Assembly (NCBI GenBank): GCA_023144895.1
Contig: JAGLEV010000027.1
Location: 1-64,000 of the forward strand
From: Thiotrichaceae bacterium
Lineage (GTDB): Bacteria > Pseudomonadota > Gammaproteobacteria > Thiotrichales > Thiotrichaceae
DNA: 64,000 bases
Direction: 5' to 3'
This document shows positions 18,001-27,091 of this stretch, in pieces. Each line of letters begins with the position of its first letter. The first letter of the stretch is position 1. The notes beneath the pieces were generated by a model that did not search any database, was not told the origin of the DNA, and saw nothing but the letters and a program-made list of their open reading frames with translations. The position numbers and the translations under genes are program-made.

Positions 18001-18351
18001 TTAAAAAAGAGTGGCACCAAAGATTTTTATTTCATCTTCTTCAAAACCTAACACTAAACGACCTAGCCATTCACCTTTCTTTTTCATATTGGTTTGCTTG
18101 AAAAGGACAGTGACATAATCGCCACGACGAATCATACCAAGGTAGTCTCTTTCTTTAGTCAGGTTTTTTGTTAATTCACTTTTTGCGAATTGCTTACCAA
18201 TTTCTACTTCATTAGCGGCAAGCTTCATTGCATGTGCAAAATGACGGGTAAATCCACCATAGTTCTTGTTGTTGGAGTATTTAACAAGATCATCCCAATA
18301 AGGGCTGGCAACTTTTAATATATCTTCATCAGATAGATCAATAATATTCAT
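18001..18351 (-). CDS. Uncharacterised small protein upstream of slyD-like gene
   Basis: The 116-residue soluble protein begins MNIIDLSDEDILKVASPYWD and ends with GRLVLGFEEDEIKIFGATLF. It contains a basic patch (RDYLGMIRRGDYVTVLFKQT) and no cysteine or membrane segment. I know no family for it. It appears to head a three-gene run with the SlyD-like and TPR genes; a terminator at 18521-18554 separates it from aprA, so it is not simply the end of the apr operon. Confidence 0.65.
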   Translation of the reverse strand: MNIIDLSDEDILKVASPYWDDLVKYSNNKNYGGFTRHFAHAMKLAANEVEIGKQFAKSELTKNLTKERDYLGMIRRGDYVTVLFKQTNMKKKGEWLGRLVLGFEEDEIKIFGATLF

Positions 18352-18520
18352 AATAATTCCGAGGTTAAACTGCTTTAAGGAGATTCTAATGAAGTAATCA
18401 GAATTTAGCGTAAAAACAATTGTATTGACCTTGATGGTAATACTCGTTGCTTTGTAGCTGAGTCATTGGACTTAATCAAATACTCTTTAAGGGGGTAGGG
18501 TATATCTTAAAAACAAGGTA

Positions 18521-18554
18521 AAAAAAAGACCAGCACATTCTGCTGGTCTTTTTA
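18521..18554. terminator. Terminator of aprMBA
   Basis: A perfect 11-base-pair stem (18525-18535 with 18541-18551) has a five-base loop, with T-rich tails on both strands. It lies 24 bases after the aprA stop. Confidence 0.9.
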
Positions 18555-18577
18555 TAAACTAGGTACAAACTAGTTTT

Positions 18578-20452
18578 TTACTTCCCTTCTTCACCAATTA
18601 GGTGATAAAGAGGCGCTTTTTCCATTGTGTACTTTCCTGTCTTAGGATCACGATGAGAAACAGTTAATACATGCCAGTTAGCATCATCAAGCTTCATATG
18701 ATCGCCACGGTAGTAATAACCAGGCCAGCGAGTTTCATCACGGAAGAGTGTATGTTGCATTACAGACTCAGACGATAAGATACGGTGCTTAAGCTCCCAT
18801 GCACGAAGTAATTCGTGAATATCTTCTGCTGCAATACTGTTTGTCCAATCTTCTGCCAATGTACCCAGCTTCTTAAGACCAATGTGTAACAATTTTGAGT
18901 TGGTCATATAACTTACTGTAACACCACCACAATACTCATCCATCATCTTCTGTAGACGATCTAGACCCTGTCTAGGGTTGATGTAGTAAGGGTTAACCGA
19001 ACCAGCTGTAATATGGTTGCGGAATAACTTGTAAGTTTCCATCGGCTTGTAGATTTCTTCACGACGCTTATCAATTTGAGCATCAGTGATAGAAATACCG
19101 TCTGCTTTGCCGTCATTGATATACTTAATAGCCGCTTTAGCTGCTAAACGACCTTCAGTGAATGAACCTGATGAGAATGCATGTGGCGTTCCACCAACAG
19201 CATCACCACAACCGAATAGACCATGGACTGTCGTCATACGGTTATAACCCCAGAAGTACTCTTCAGGAGAAAGGTCTTCAGGACCTGAACACCATGCGCC
19301 ACAACCTGTAGCGTGTGATCCCATAACATAAGGCTCAGAGGTTGTTAACTCAGGGTTTTCGTGCTTTGGATCAACATCATTTGATGCCCAAAGTACCGCT
19401 TGACCAACCGTCATGCCTAGGAAGTTATGCCAGCCAATCTCTTCAAGATGCGGATCTTGGAAGGCTTCCATCGTTACCATGTGGATAGGACCTTTACCAG
19501 AGTTAACCTCATTGATAAATGCATGGTTACGTAGACATGTTGGAATCGGCATATGTGAGAAATGCTGATTTTCAGTATCTAAATATTCTTTACCTACCAT
19601 CTCTGCAAGAGCAGGGAACCACTTTGACTCATACTCTTCACCATCACAGTTTTGAGTATACGTCTTAAGATGTAGGAAGTAAGCGCCAACTGGACCATAA
19701 CCGTCTTTAAATCGAGCAAGAACGATCTTGTTTTCCATCTGTGTCATCTTCGCGCCAGCTTCGATCATAAGACCATAAGCAGAACCTGATGACCATGGTG
19801 CGTACCAAACACGACCTGCACCTTCACCCACTGAACGTGGCTTATAGATGTTTGATGCTCCACCAGCACCAACGATTACTGTCTTAGATTTGAATACGTG
19901 ATAGTTACCTGTACGTACATTAAAACCAACAGCACCACCAACACGGTTTTCTTGCGACTCATCCATAAGAAGATGAGTAACACAGATACGGTTAAAGACT
20001 TTATCCGCAGATTTCTTAGCCGCTTCAGCAACCATTGGCTTATAAGATTCACCATGAATCATAATCTGCCAACGACCTTCACGAAGATAAGCACCTGTTT
20101 CTTGGTTCTTCATAATAGGCATTCCCCATTCTTCGAACTGGTGAACAGCCGAATCAACGTGGCGAGCCATATCAAATAATAAATCTTCACGAACCATACC
20201 CATAAGATCCATACGCGCATAACGTACATGATCTTCAGGATTGTTCTCACCAAAACGCGTACCCATGTAACAGTTAATCGCGTAAAGACCCTGTGCTACT
20301 GCACCAGAACGATCGATATTTGCTTTTTCAGCAATGATAATCTTCTTATCCTTGCCCCAGTATCTTGCTTCAAAAGCAGCACCTGTGCCGCCTAAGCCAG
20401 CACCAGCAACAAGTACATCAATATTGTCTTCAATAATTGTCTGATAAGCCAT
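18578..20452 (-). CDS. aprA: Adenylylsulfate reductase, alpha subunit
   Basis: AprA is the FAD catalytic subunit that, in sulfur oxidisers, runs in reverse: sulfite plus AMP gives APS and two electrons. The 624 residues open with the FAD-binding LVAGAGLGGTGAAFEARYWG segment (10-30) and include GAGGASNIYKPRS, the FGCGDAVGGTPHAFSSGSF domain and a C-terminal helical part. The length is typical. The start overlaps the aprB stop (TAATG), with AAGGAG inside aprB, so the subunits are coupled. Gene order aprM-aprB-aprA is seen in many sulfur-oxidising Gammaproteobacteria. Confidence 0.97.
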   Translation of the reverse strand: MAYQTIIEDNIDVLVAGAGLGGTGAAFEARYWGKDKKIIIAEKANIDRSGAVAQGLYAINCYMGTRFGENNPEDHVRYARMDLMGMVREDLLFDMARHVDSAVHQFEEWGMPIMKNQETGAYLREGRWQIMIHGESYKPMVAEAAKKSADKVFNRICVTHLLMDESQENRVGGAVGFNVRTGNYHVFKSKTVIVGAGGASNIYKPRSVGEGAGRVWYAPWSSGSAYGLMIEAGAKMTQMENKIVLARFKDGYGPVGAYFLHLKTYTQNCDGEEYESKWFPALAEMVGKEYLDTENQHFSHMPIPTCLRNHAFINEVNSGKGPIHMVTMEAFQDPHLEEIGWHNFLGMTVGQAVLWASNDVDPKHENPELTTSEPYVMGSHATGCGAWCSGPEDLSPEEYFWGYNRMTTVHGLFGCGDAVGGTPHAFSSGSFTEGRLAAKAAIKYINDGKADGISITDAQIDKRREEIYKPMETYKLFRNHITAGSVNPYYINPRQGLDRLQKMMDEYCGGVTVSYMTNSKLLHIGLKKLGTLAEDWTNSIAAEDIHELLRAWELKHRILSSESVMQHTLFRDETRWPGYYYRGDHMKLDDANWHVLTVSHRDPKTGKYTMEKAPLYHLIGEEGK

Positions 20453-20943
20453 TAGTGATACACTCCTTCTTTCATGACTAATTTATTAGATTTCAGTGTA
20501 TGTAAGCCAATGCCGCCATCGTCTTCCATACGAATGTACTTAGGCTCATTGTAAAGTAGATGACTATTACGCATCTCATCACTTGGCTCATCAACTGTAT
20601 TCAAATCAGGAATTCCTTCTCCCCATGGCTTCGTTGTGATAGGTGCAAGTAGCTCCATATCTTTTTTGCCATTACGGAAGATAATTCTCCAAGCGATAAC
20701 ACCTTTTTCTTCATCACGGTGTACACGAACAGAACTTCCTAATGGTGTAAAGTCGGCATAACCACGAACATCAATTGCATGATGTGGACAAGCTTTTACA
20801 CATGAATAACATTCCCAACACATGTTAGGTTCGATGTTATAAGCACGACGGATAGTTTTGTCGATGTGCATGATATCTGATGGACAGATATCAACACACT
20901 CGCCACAACCATCACAACGGGTCATTTTTACAAACGTAGGCAT
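20452..20943 (-). CDS. aprB: Adenylylsulfate reductase, beta subunit
   Basis: AprB carries two [4Fe-4S] clusters that relay electrons from AprA to the membrane. Cys10, 13, 16 and 20 (CDGCGECVDIC) and Cys42, 45, 48 and 52 (CWECYSCVKAC) form the two ferredoxin motifs. The C-terminal 90 residues wrap the alpha subunit in known structures. A good AGAGGA site precedes ATG 20943, and 33 bases separate it from aprM. Confidence 0.97.
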   Translation of the reverse strand: MPTFVKMTRCDGCGECVDICPSDIMHIDKTIRRAYNIEPNMCWECYSCVKACPHHAIDVRGYADFTPLGSSVRVHRDEEKGVIAWRIIFRNGKKDMELLAPITTKPWGEGIPDLNTVDEPSDEMRNSHLLYNEPKYIRMEDDGGIGLHTLKSNKLVMKEGVYH

Positions 20944-20976
20944 AATAAATCCTCTTAAATAATTCTTAAATAATTC

Positions 20977-21828
20977 TTAATAGTGACGAGCTGCTTCACG
21001 TCTGATACCAGGACCCATATCCGCAGGCTTCTCACCCATATAAGTAGGAATATCAGGGAATTTTTCTTGAAGCTCTTTACTTGTTAAATCAAAATCACCA
21101 GGAAGACCTTCATTACTGCCGTCAGCTTGTATAACTCTCTTTTCAAATGCTGCTGCTGGCTTGAAGAACATATGTGCAAACTTAGACCAGATTACTGTAG
21201 TAAATAAGAATGTAGCCGATGCAACAAATAGGGCAAAGAATAGACCAGCACTAGCGCCTGTTACAGACCAAAGTAGAGCAAAAGTACATGTTGCAAGTAA
21301 AGAAAGAATAAACATATCTGCACGAGGTGCAATTCTATACCAAGGATTACCTTCAGCAGCTACGTCTACACGAATAGCAAACCAGAACCAATATCCACCC
21401 ACACAGAGCATGATAGCGCCTACGTGCCATAGAAGAGGTAATAATGTTGGAGTACCAGCAGCATCGCCTGCATAACCAAAGATCATGATTGCAGTTGTCG
21501 CAACAAAGACAATAAAGCCATACATTGTTAATAAATGTGAAAGGCGACGCTTTGGGTTAGAGAACTCAGATGAAGTCAGTACTTCATTAGTAACAGTCTT
21601 AACCAACATGCCACTTCTTTCACCACTACTTACTTCACGTTTTGCGTTTTTCTTGCCTCGCTTAGTATTTTCAGCGAAGTATTTAGCACTCTTCTTATGC
21701 CATACATCAAATAATGTACCAGCGACGACAGATAGAATCATCAAAACTATATAAGTTTTCATTACTCCTGGGGTAAATACTTCAGATGCCGCACTCAACA
21801 GTGCGAACGGGTTCTCTACAATAAACAT
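20977..21828 (-). CDS. aprM: AprM membrane anchor of APS reductase
   Basis: The 283-residue membrane protein has five or six hydrophobic helices: about 19-42, 90-110, 125-147, 175-195 and 200-220. A basic loop lies at residues 45-75, and the soluble C-terminus ends in GPGIRREAARHY. AprM is held to pass electrons from AprAB to the quinone pool and replaces the QmoABC complex in these bacteria; that follows from comparative work on the family. AGGAG precedes ATG 21828. It is the first gene of the apr operon. Confidence 0.88.
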   Translation of the reverse strand: MFIVENPFALLSAASEVFTPGVMKTYIVLMILSVVAGTLFDVWHKKSAKYFAENTKRGKKNAKREVSSGERSGMLVKTVTNEVLTSSEFSNPKRRLSHLLTMYGFIVFVATTAIMIFGYAGDAAGTPTLLPLLWHVGAIMLCVGGYWFWFAIRVDVAAEGNPWYRIAPRADMFILSLLATCTFALLWSVTGASAGLFFALFVASATFLFTTVIWSKFAHMFFKPAAAFEKRVIQADGSNEGLPGDFDLTSKELQEKFPDIPTYMGEKPADMGPGIRREAARHY

Positions 21829-21879
21829 TTGCTAGGGCTCCTAAAAATGACAGCTAGTTAACTTGTGAATATAATTATC

Positions 21880-22009
21880 AATACTTCGGGCACTTTCTTA
21901 AAATGGTTTGAAGTGACTTTTATTCCTTTTATGGAAGATATGATCCCCTTCGAATTTCAATAGCTTATAGCTTTATGAAGCTTGATTTTCAAAAAGTGTC
22001 CGGAGTATT
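21880..22009. mobile_element. MITE-like 130-base inverted-repeat element
   Basis: Arms of 24 bases (21880-21903 and 21986-22009) agree at 20 positions as an inverted repeat (aatacttcgggcactt against aatactccggacactt). The 82 bases between them carry no gene. Size and termini suit a non-autonomous transposon or the remains of an insertion sequence. No clear target duplication is visible. It lies in the promoter region of aprM. The rest of the gap 21829-22448 has no gene. Confidence 0.5.
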
Positions 22010-22187
22010 AATGACCATTAATCAGTTTTGCAATGCGTTTTTATCACTTCTGTAGCAATAGTTCAACTATACTTTATATTTTGTTTTCGTTAGAACTCAT
22101 GAATATTAGTGCTCAGTACGTAGAATAAAACGACACCTTACTAGTATGAAATAAAATTCAGGGGTAGATTAAGTGGCTAACTTACTC

Positions 22188-22208
22188 GTTATAAACTCAG
22201 TTTATAAC
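22188..22208. promoter_or_regulatory. Perfect 21-base palindrome, possible operator
   Basis: Ten-base arms (gttataaact and agtttataac) flank a single central C. It lies between divergent aprM and the methyltransferase gene, 360 bases from aprM and 240 from the latter. It is typical in size for a dimeric regulator site; the regulator is unknown. Confidence 0.4.
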
Positions 22209-22448
22209 CATGGACAAAAAGAAGTCAAATAAAGAACAAATAACTGATAAGTAAAATAAAAGCAATCGATGATCACTCTCTTACAGGGGTAAGAAAGGCT
22301 TTAGTTTGCTATGTACTTAGAGCAACATTCTTAATAATAGATAGGATTCACATCGATATTGTATGGCTAATAATAATGGCTCACGATGACCATAATAAAT
22401 CAGCACCCTTTGATATAAAACAGAATTAAAGATAAGCGAAAACTTCAA

Positions 22449-23060
22449 ATGACAAACAAACAGCACTGGGAATCTATCTATAAAAACAACGCCCCCAAAA
22501 ATTTAAGCTGGTATCAAACAAAACCTACCCTATCACTCCAACTTATTGAGCATTGCTCACTATCAAAGAACCAAGCCATTATTGATATTGGTGGTGGCGC
22601 TTCATGTTTGGTTGATCATTTATTACAGCAGGGTTATCAACAGCTTTCAGTGCTTGATATATCCGATCATGCACTTCAATATAGTCAGAAACGCTTGGGT
22701 GATAAAGCCAAAATGGTTCACTGGCATGAGGAAAATATTACTCGATTTATACCCCCTTTCGATTATAATCTTTGGCATGACCGTGCTGTGTTCCATTTTC
22801 TTAGAGAAAAAGCGGATCGGCAACACTATATTGAGACCCTTCATTCTGTGATCAAAAAGCAGAGTTTTGTTATTATTGCAGCCTTCCCCATTGGCGGTGT
22901 AGAAAAGTGCAGTGGGTTAGATATTGTTCAATATAATGCTAAAACACTGTCTGCTGAGTTAGGTGATGACTTTATTCTTGTTGAACAGTTAACAGAACAA
23001 CACCTAACACCGAGTAATAATACACAAGATTTTCAGTACTTTCGTTTTAAGAGAGTCTAA
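22449..23060 (+). CDS. Class I SAM-dependent methyltransferase
   Basis: The 203-residue protein begins with QHWESIYKNNAPKNLSWYQ, typical of the thiopurine-methyltransferase-like branch. It has motif I IIDIGGGASCLVDHLL near residue 44, LSVLDISDHAL as the acidic motif, and WHDRAVFHFL as motif IV. The substrate is unknown; relatives methylate small thiols, tellurite or selenite. It is 49 bases upstream of trmL and could be read with it. Confidence 0.85.
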   Translation: MTNKQHWESIYKNNAPKNLSWYQTKPTLSLQLIEHCSLSKNQAIIDIGGGASCLVDHLLQQGYQQLSVLDISDHALQYSQKRLGDKAKMVHWHEENITRFIPPFDYNLWHDRAVFHFLREKADRQHYIETLHSVIKKQSFVIIAAFPIGGVEKCSGLDIVQYNAKTLSAELGDDFILVEQLTEQHLTPSNNTQDFQYFRFKRV

Positions 23061-23109
23061 TTGACGAGAATAACCTGACAGCTCCAGTAAAATTCAATAA
23101 ACTATCCTT

Positions 23110-23577
23110 ATGTTCCATATTGCCTTGTTTGAACCAGAAATCCCGCCAAATACGGGAAACATTATGCGCCTCTGTGTTAATACACATAGTCACTTACACC
23201 TCATACATCCTATTAGCTTTTCTCTGGATGAGAAGCGCCTGCGTCGAGCGGGAATGGATTATCGAGATATTGCTGTGATTAATGAGCACAAAAACTATGA
23301 TGCTTTTATTGAGCACCTAGATAGTGAGCAACGCATTTTTGCATTAACCACCAAAGGCTCGTGTCATCATACACAAGCAGAATATCGGAAAGGTGATGTT
23401 TTCTTATTTGGTCCAGAATCACGAGGGTTGCCCGATAATGTTCTCGAAAGCTTAGCGGATAAGCAAAAAGTTCGATTGCCAATTGCACCCAATTCTCGAA
23501 GTTTAAACCTATCAAATACGGTAGCAATTATGGTTTATGAGGCACTGCGGCAACAGCAGTTTCCTAACTTATCTTAA
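23110..23577 (+). CDS. trmL: tRNA (cytidine/uridine-34 2'-O)-methyltransferase TrmL
   Basis: This 155-residue SPOUT enzyme methylates the wobble ribose of certain leucine tRNAs. Signatures are LFEPEIPPNTGNIMRLC at the N-terminus, FLFGPESRGLP, and the knot motif RLPIAPNSRSLNLSNTVAI. Its length equals E. coli TrmL (157). Nine bases separate its stop from ribF. Confidence 0.93.
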   Translation: MFHIALFEPEIPPNTGNIMRLCVNTHSHLHLIHPISFSLDEKRLRRAGMDYRDIAVINEHKNYDAFIEHLDSEQRIFALTTKGSCHHTQAEYRKGDVFLFGPESRGLPDNVLESLADKQKVRLPIAPNSRSLNLSNTVAIMVYEALRQQQFPNLS

Positions 23578-23586
23578 AGGTGGTTT

Positions 23587-24525
23587 ATGAGGCTTTTGCG
23601 AACACCTGACTTTTCAAGTCATGGGGATTATTCTGGTTGTGTTGCTACGATTGGCAATTTTGATGGTGTTCATACAGGGCATCGCGATATTATTAGCCGT
23701 GTTATTCAACAGGCGAAAGAAAAAAACCTAAAGGCAACGATCATCTCTTTTGAGCCATTACCGACTGAATTTTTTTGTGGTCAATTTGACCGTCGTCTGC
23801 CTCGTCGAATTTATCCTTTTCGTGACAAGCTTCGTTTGATTTCTGAATTAGCCATTGATCATTATGTGAGTTTAAAGTTCTCACAGCGTCTCTGTTATGT
23901 TGAGGCGGCAGATTTTATACATGATATTTTGCTAAAAAAACTCAAGGTAAAACATTTAATTGTTGGTGATGATTTTCGTTTTGGCAAAGGACGTACAGGG
24001 GATTATACCCTATTGCAATCCATCGGTGCCGAACATGGTATGACGGTAGAAGATAGTACAACAACTCGTATTGCCAATGGTAGAGTCAGCAGTACACGAA
24101 TACGTGAATATTTATTCAAAGGCGATATAAAGGGAGCTAATAAACTATTATCCCATCCCTATCAACTTTCAGGTCGTATTGTGAATGGTGATAAACGTGG
24201 GAGAACTATTGGTTTTCCTACATTAAATCAACGTTTGCCTGAGAATATTGCTGTTGCTAAAGGTGTTTATGCAGTAAAAATTTATGGTTTAGATAATGCC
24301 GTACATTATGGTGTAGCCAATGTGGGAACACGTCCAACAGTCGCAGGAATAGAAATGCGCTTAGAAAGCCATGTCTTTGACTTTGAGGCTGATGTTTATG
24401 GGCGCTGTGTCAATGTTGAGTTAGTGAATTATATAAGACCAGAAAAGAAGTTTGATGACTTTGGTTTATTGATGGAGCAGATTCAGAAAGATGCTAAACA
24501 AGCGAGAGATTATTTTTCTCTTTAG
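23587..24525 (+). CDS. ribF: Bifunctional riboflavin kinase / FAD synthetase
   Basis: RibF makes FMN and then FAD from riboflavin. The N-terminal adenylyltransferase half has TIGNFDGVHTGHRDII, the VGDDFRFGKGRTGD motif and the STRIREYL motif. The C-terminal kinase half has GRTIGFPTLNQ, KGVYAV and YGVANVGTRPTV. At 312 residues it has normal length. AGGTGG precedes the ATG. It supplies flavin for nearby AprA and SQR among others, but this is general metabolism. Confidence 0.95.
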   Translation: MRLLRTPDFSSHGDYSGCVATIGNFDGVHTGHRDIISRVIQQAKEKNLKATIISFEPLPTEFFCGQFDRRLPRRIYPFRDKLRLISELAIDHYVSLKFSQRLCYVEAADFIHDILLKKLKVKHLIVGDDFRFGKGRTGDYTLLQSIGAEHGMTVEDSTTTRIANGRVSSTRIREYLFKGDIKGANKLLSHPYQLSGRIVNGDKRGRTIGFPTLNQRLPENIAVAKGVYAVKIYGLDNAVHYGVANVGTRPTVAGIEMRLESHVFDFEADVYGRCVNVELVNYIRPEKKFDDFGLLMEQIQKDAKQARDYFSL

Positions 24526-24665
24526 ATTGAGTGAGATGTTTATCGCTGTGTTGTGATTTTATAGCTTTTGTAGGGCTGGGTTTCTCAATAAAAATATGCG
24601 ATAAAGGTCAGCTCTATATTTAAACAATAATCCTTGCTATTGAGTGTAAACTTTTATTAGTCAAA

Positions 24666-24699
24666 ACCTTCGACATCATGTTTGCACACTGCCGAAGGC
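24666..24699 (-). terminator. Hairpin after the DsrC/TusE gene
   Basis: A short stem (ccttcg 24667-24672 with cgaagg 24693-24698) is followed on the minus strand by TTTTGAC. It lies 13 bases past the stop of the DsrC/TusE-like gene. Moderate support only. Confidence 0.5.
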
Positions 24700-24711
24700 T
24701 CAATAAGCTTT

Positions 24712-25053
24712 TTAGCTACAGCCTTTAGGACGAGGTAGTCCGCCAATTTTATTAGCAGATTTAATCAAGCCACCTTTAGGGAATAGGCTAAATATGTATT
24801 TATTGGTGCTACGATCTTTACCAAATTTAGCTTTCATTAGTTTCATAAATTTACGAGGCTCTGATACTTGGTTATTCTCATAAAAAGCTTCACGAGATAG
24901 GTTAATCAGATCCCAGTGCTCTTCTGTTAACTCATCAATGCCTTCAATATCTGCTGCAATCTTAACCGCAACATCTTCAGTCCATTCATCAAGGTTCATG
25001 ATCCAACCTGCTTCAGAAAGCTCGATAGTTGCGCCGTTTACTTCAATATCCAT
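24712..25053 (-). CDS. tusE: Single-cysteine DsrC/TusE-family sulfur carrier
   Basis: The 113-residue protein has the DsrC fold signature: MDIEVNGATIELSEAGWIMN, WTEDVAVKIAADIEGI, LTEEHWDLI and the C-terminal arm GGLPRPKGCS. Only the near-terminal Cys112 is kept; the second Cys of true DsrC, eleven residues earlier, is Asn101 here. It therefore cannot form the intramolecular trisulfide of the Dsr cycle and is closer to TusE, which passes sulfur in tRNA thiolation, or to other one-cysteine paralogues of sulfur oxidisers. It is monocistronic, with a hairpin after it. Confidence 0.82.
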   Translation of the reverse strand: MDIEVNGATIELSEAGWIMNLDEWTEDVAVKIAADIEGIDELTEEHWDLINLSREAFYENNQVSEPRKFMKLMKAKFGKDRSTNKYIFSLFPKGGLIKSANKIGGLPRPKGCS

Positions 25054-25179
25054 TATATTTTTCCTACAGTATGTATGTCTAGTTAACTCTCTCTATAGTG
25101 GGAGCATATCATCAAATTTCAAGAGCCAAAAATAACCAGAATAAACAATGGTTGTTGTTTCCATTTTAATCGCTTCACT

Positions 25180-26454
25180 TTAGTTAAATTTCACCGCGTC
25201 ATAATAACCACTTTTAAACAACGTTTTACCTTTATTACCAATGACTTGAAATTGATGCGCCTCATTTAGCATAGGGAATTGATAAGACTCTAATTGCTTA
25301 TGTAATACACTCTCTGGCACATCAAATTCACGTTGTTTATTCTGACGAAAAAGCTGCTCCTCAGGCAATAGAAAGACAATTAAACTCACCAAGGCATGAT
25401 AGTCACGTCCTAGTCCACAAATAATCGAACGGAAGTCACTCCGCAAATTCGTTGCATCCCATATGACACCCTGTTTACTTCGCAAAGCGACTTTTAATTG
25501 CTCTTTAGCTGCTTGAATAATCTGTCCTTTATTTTTCTGAATATTACGCTTACCATTTATTTTAGTACGTAATTCATCGAGAGAAATCAAGATATAATCA
25601 GGGTAATTCACTTCGATCCAACTGGATTTACCTGAACCACTAGGGCCACTCATAACAACAAGATGGGGGTGGTTTTTACGGTGTTGATAAGTCATCGCAA
25701 TCACTTCTTCAGCCATAGAAAGCCGACCACTCTCCATCCCTGTAATCGCTTGAGCATAAACATAATTCTGTTCTATTGCACTCAAACCATCAATATGAGG
25801 CGCTAATATCGTATGAATATCTAGTGGCTGTTTCCACACCTGATATTCCTCTGAAAATAAACGATATTCATCTAAGTATAACAATTGTTGCTGGAGATCA
25901 GGGCAAATTCTACCCGACATATCGGCGACTTCTAACCAATAAAGCAACTCCATATCTGCTTGGCGTGCAAGCTTCCAGAAGTGGTGTTGAAGCTGATTTT
26001 TTATCATCAGCAACTTGGGCTTATTATGCTCACCCACAAGGTTTAATACCGTCCAGATCACAGGAAATGACAAGTCGAGTCCCATTAATTTAAAGGCTAA
26101 ATAAGAGCGCCCAATTGCTTCATGTTGAGGTGAAATAACTCGCTCAACACCTTTTATTTCAGCAGTTTTAGTTCGCACAGGTTTGGCTATATCATGTAAA
26201 ATAACCGCAAGTATCAATGCCTGTCTGCGCCATCCCGTAAGATGAGAGGCTCTATCTTTGAATAATTTATAAAGCTCAGCCAGCACCATATTAGTATGAA
26301 TATGTACATTGCCTTCACCATGCCATTCAGGATCTTGTGGAGTATCCTTCAGCAGATTAAGCCAGCTAATCTGTTGTCCTAATTGCTCTATACATTCATC
26401 TAAATCAGGTGTTGCTGACTCTGCAAGACTTGCCAACCAATTACTCTGATTCAT
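25180..26454 (-). CDS. HD-Pnk: HD phosphohydrolase fused to polynucleotide kinase
   Basis: The 424-residue protein joins an HD domain (VILHDIAKP with His87-Asp88, further His at 111 and 143) to a C-terminal P-loop kinase (MSGPSGSGKSSW, 268-279; ISLDELR; IWDATNLRSDFR). The order matches HD-Pnk from Runella slithyformis, which removes 2',3'-phosphates and phosphorylates 5'-OH ends. ATG 26454 is chosen because the domain begins just after it and it overlaps the RNA ligase gene by only 14 bases. With the ligase it forms a complete end-healing and sealing pair. Confidence 0.82.
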   Translation of the reverse strand: MNQSNWLASLAESATPDLDECIEQLGQQISWLNLLKDTPQDPEWHGEGNVHIHTNMVLAELYKLFKDRASHLTGWRRQALILAVILHDIAKPVRTKTAEIKGVERVISPQHEAIGRSYLAFKLMGLDLSFPVIWTVLNLVGEHNKPKLLMIKNQLQHHFWKLARQADMELLYWLEVADMSGRICPDLQQQLLYLDEYRLFSEEYQVWKQPLDIHTILAPHIDGLSAIEQNYVYAQAITGMESGRLSMAEEVIAMTYQHRKNHPHLVVMSGPSGSGKSSWIEVNYPDYILISLDELRTKINGKRNIQKNKGQIIQAAKEQLKVALRSKQGVIWDATNLRSDFRSIICGLGRDYHALVSLIVFLLPEEQLFRQNKQREFDVPESVLHKQLESYQFPMLNEAHQFQVIGNKGKTLFKSGYYDAVKFN

Positions 26455-27091
26455 TATCAACCTCCTGTTGCTGTAAGCCATTGGGCTTAATATCAGCAAA
26501 CATCCAATGTTGATCCGTTTGCACATGATGTGGTCGCACCCATTTAGCAACGCTTCTAGCAAAATCAGCATAAGTAAATTGCGTTGCTAAGCGCACAACA
26601 TAACCTTCACTTGTTTGCTCATCAATGACTAATGATTTTATTTTATCCTCATCCCAGACCCCACGATATAATATGGGAGGTGTGTGGATACCTAGCAAAT
26701 CAAACCATTCCTCAGTTTCTGTCCAGCTCAAGCAATGATTCTTTGCATCCCACAGGGAAAAGCCATAAAAGTAGCTATTAAGGTGGGTATAAATCACTGA
26801 GTGCTGGGCATACATATTTTCACCACAAACCCGCCAGTTTTCAGGTATTTCATGCGCCATACTACAATGCCAACGCTTCACCCAATCACGAGATGCATGA
26901 TGGCGGCTATCTAAGGAGCGCGCATGACTATGGTCACGATAGAGTGAAGTGTTTTCGCCATCCATTTTTTCAGTAACAACAACGGATTTACCAATAAAAT
27001 GATCGGTATTAATCATCCGCACATCATCGCTTGTCGCTCCAGGCGACCATGGTAAATGTACTGTACGGGGGTATTTTTTATATTGAGACAT
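26441..27091 (-). CDS. ATP-dependent RNA ligase, small form
   Basis: The 216-residue nucleotidyltransferase has motif I EKMDGEN with Lys42 as the adenylation site, motif III-like FYGFSLW near 108, motif IV SEGYVVR near 161, and motif V VAKWVRP with Lys173. It resembles Rnl2-like RNA ligases without a large C-terminal domain. It precedes and overlaps HD-Pnk, which prepares 3'-OH and 5'-phosphate ends, so the two probably repair broken RNA, perhaps tRNA cut by toxins. The substrate is inferred. Confidence 0.85.
   Translation of the reverse strand: MSQYKKYPRTVHLPWSPGATSDDVRMINTDHFIGKSVVVTEKMDGENTSLYRDHSHARSLDSRHHASRDWVKRWHCSMAHEIPENWRVCGENMYAQHSVIYTHLNSYFYGFSLWDAKNHCLSWTETEEWFDLLGIHTPPILYRGVWDEDKIKSLVIDEQTSEGYVVRLATQFTYADFARSVAKWVRPHHVQTDQHWMFADIKPNGLQQQEVDNESE

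Noticed and set aside
24712-25053. True DsrC
   Set aside because: The inner redox cysteine is Asn101.
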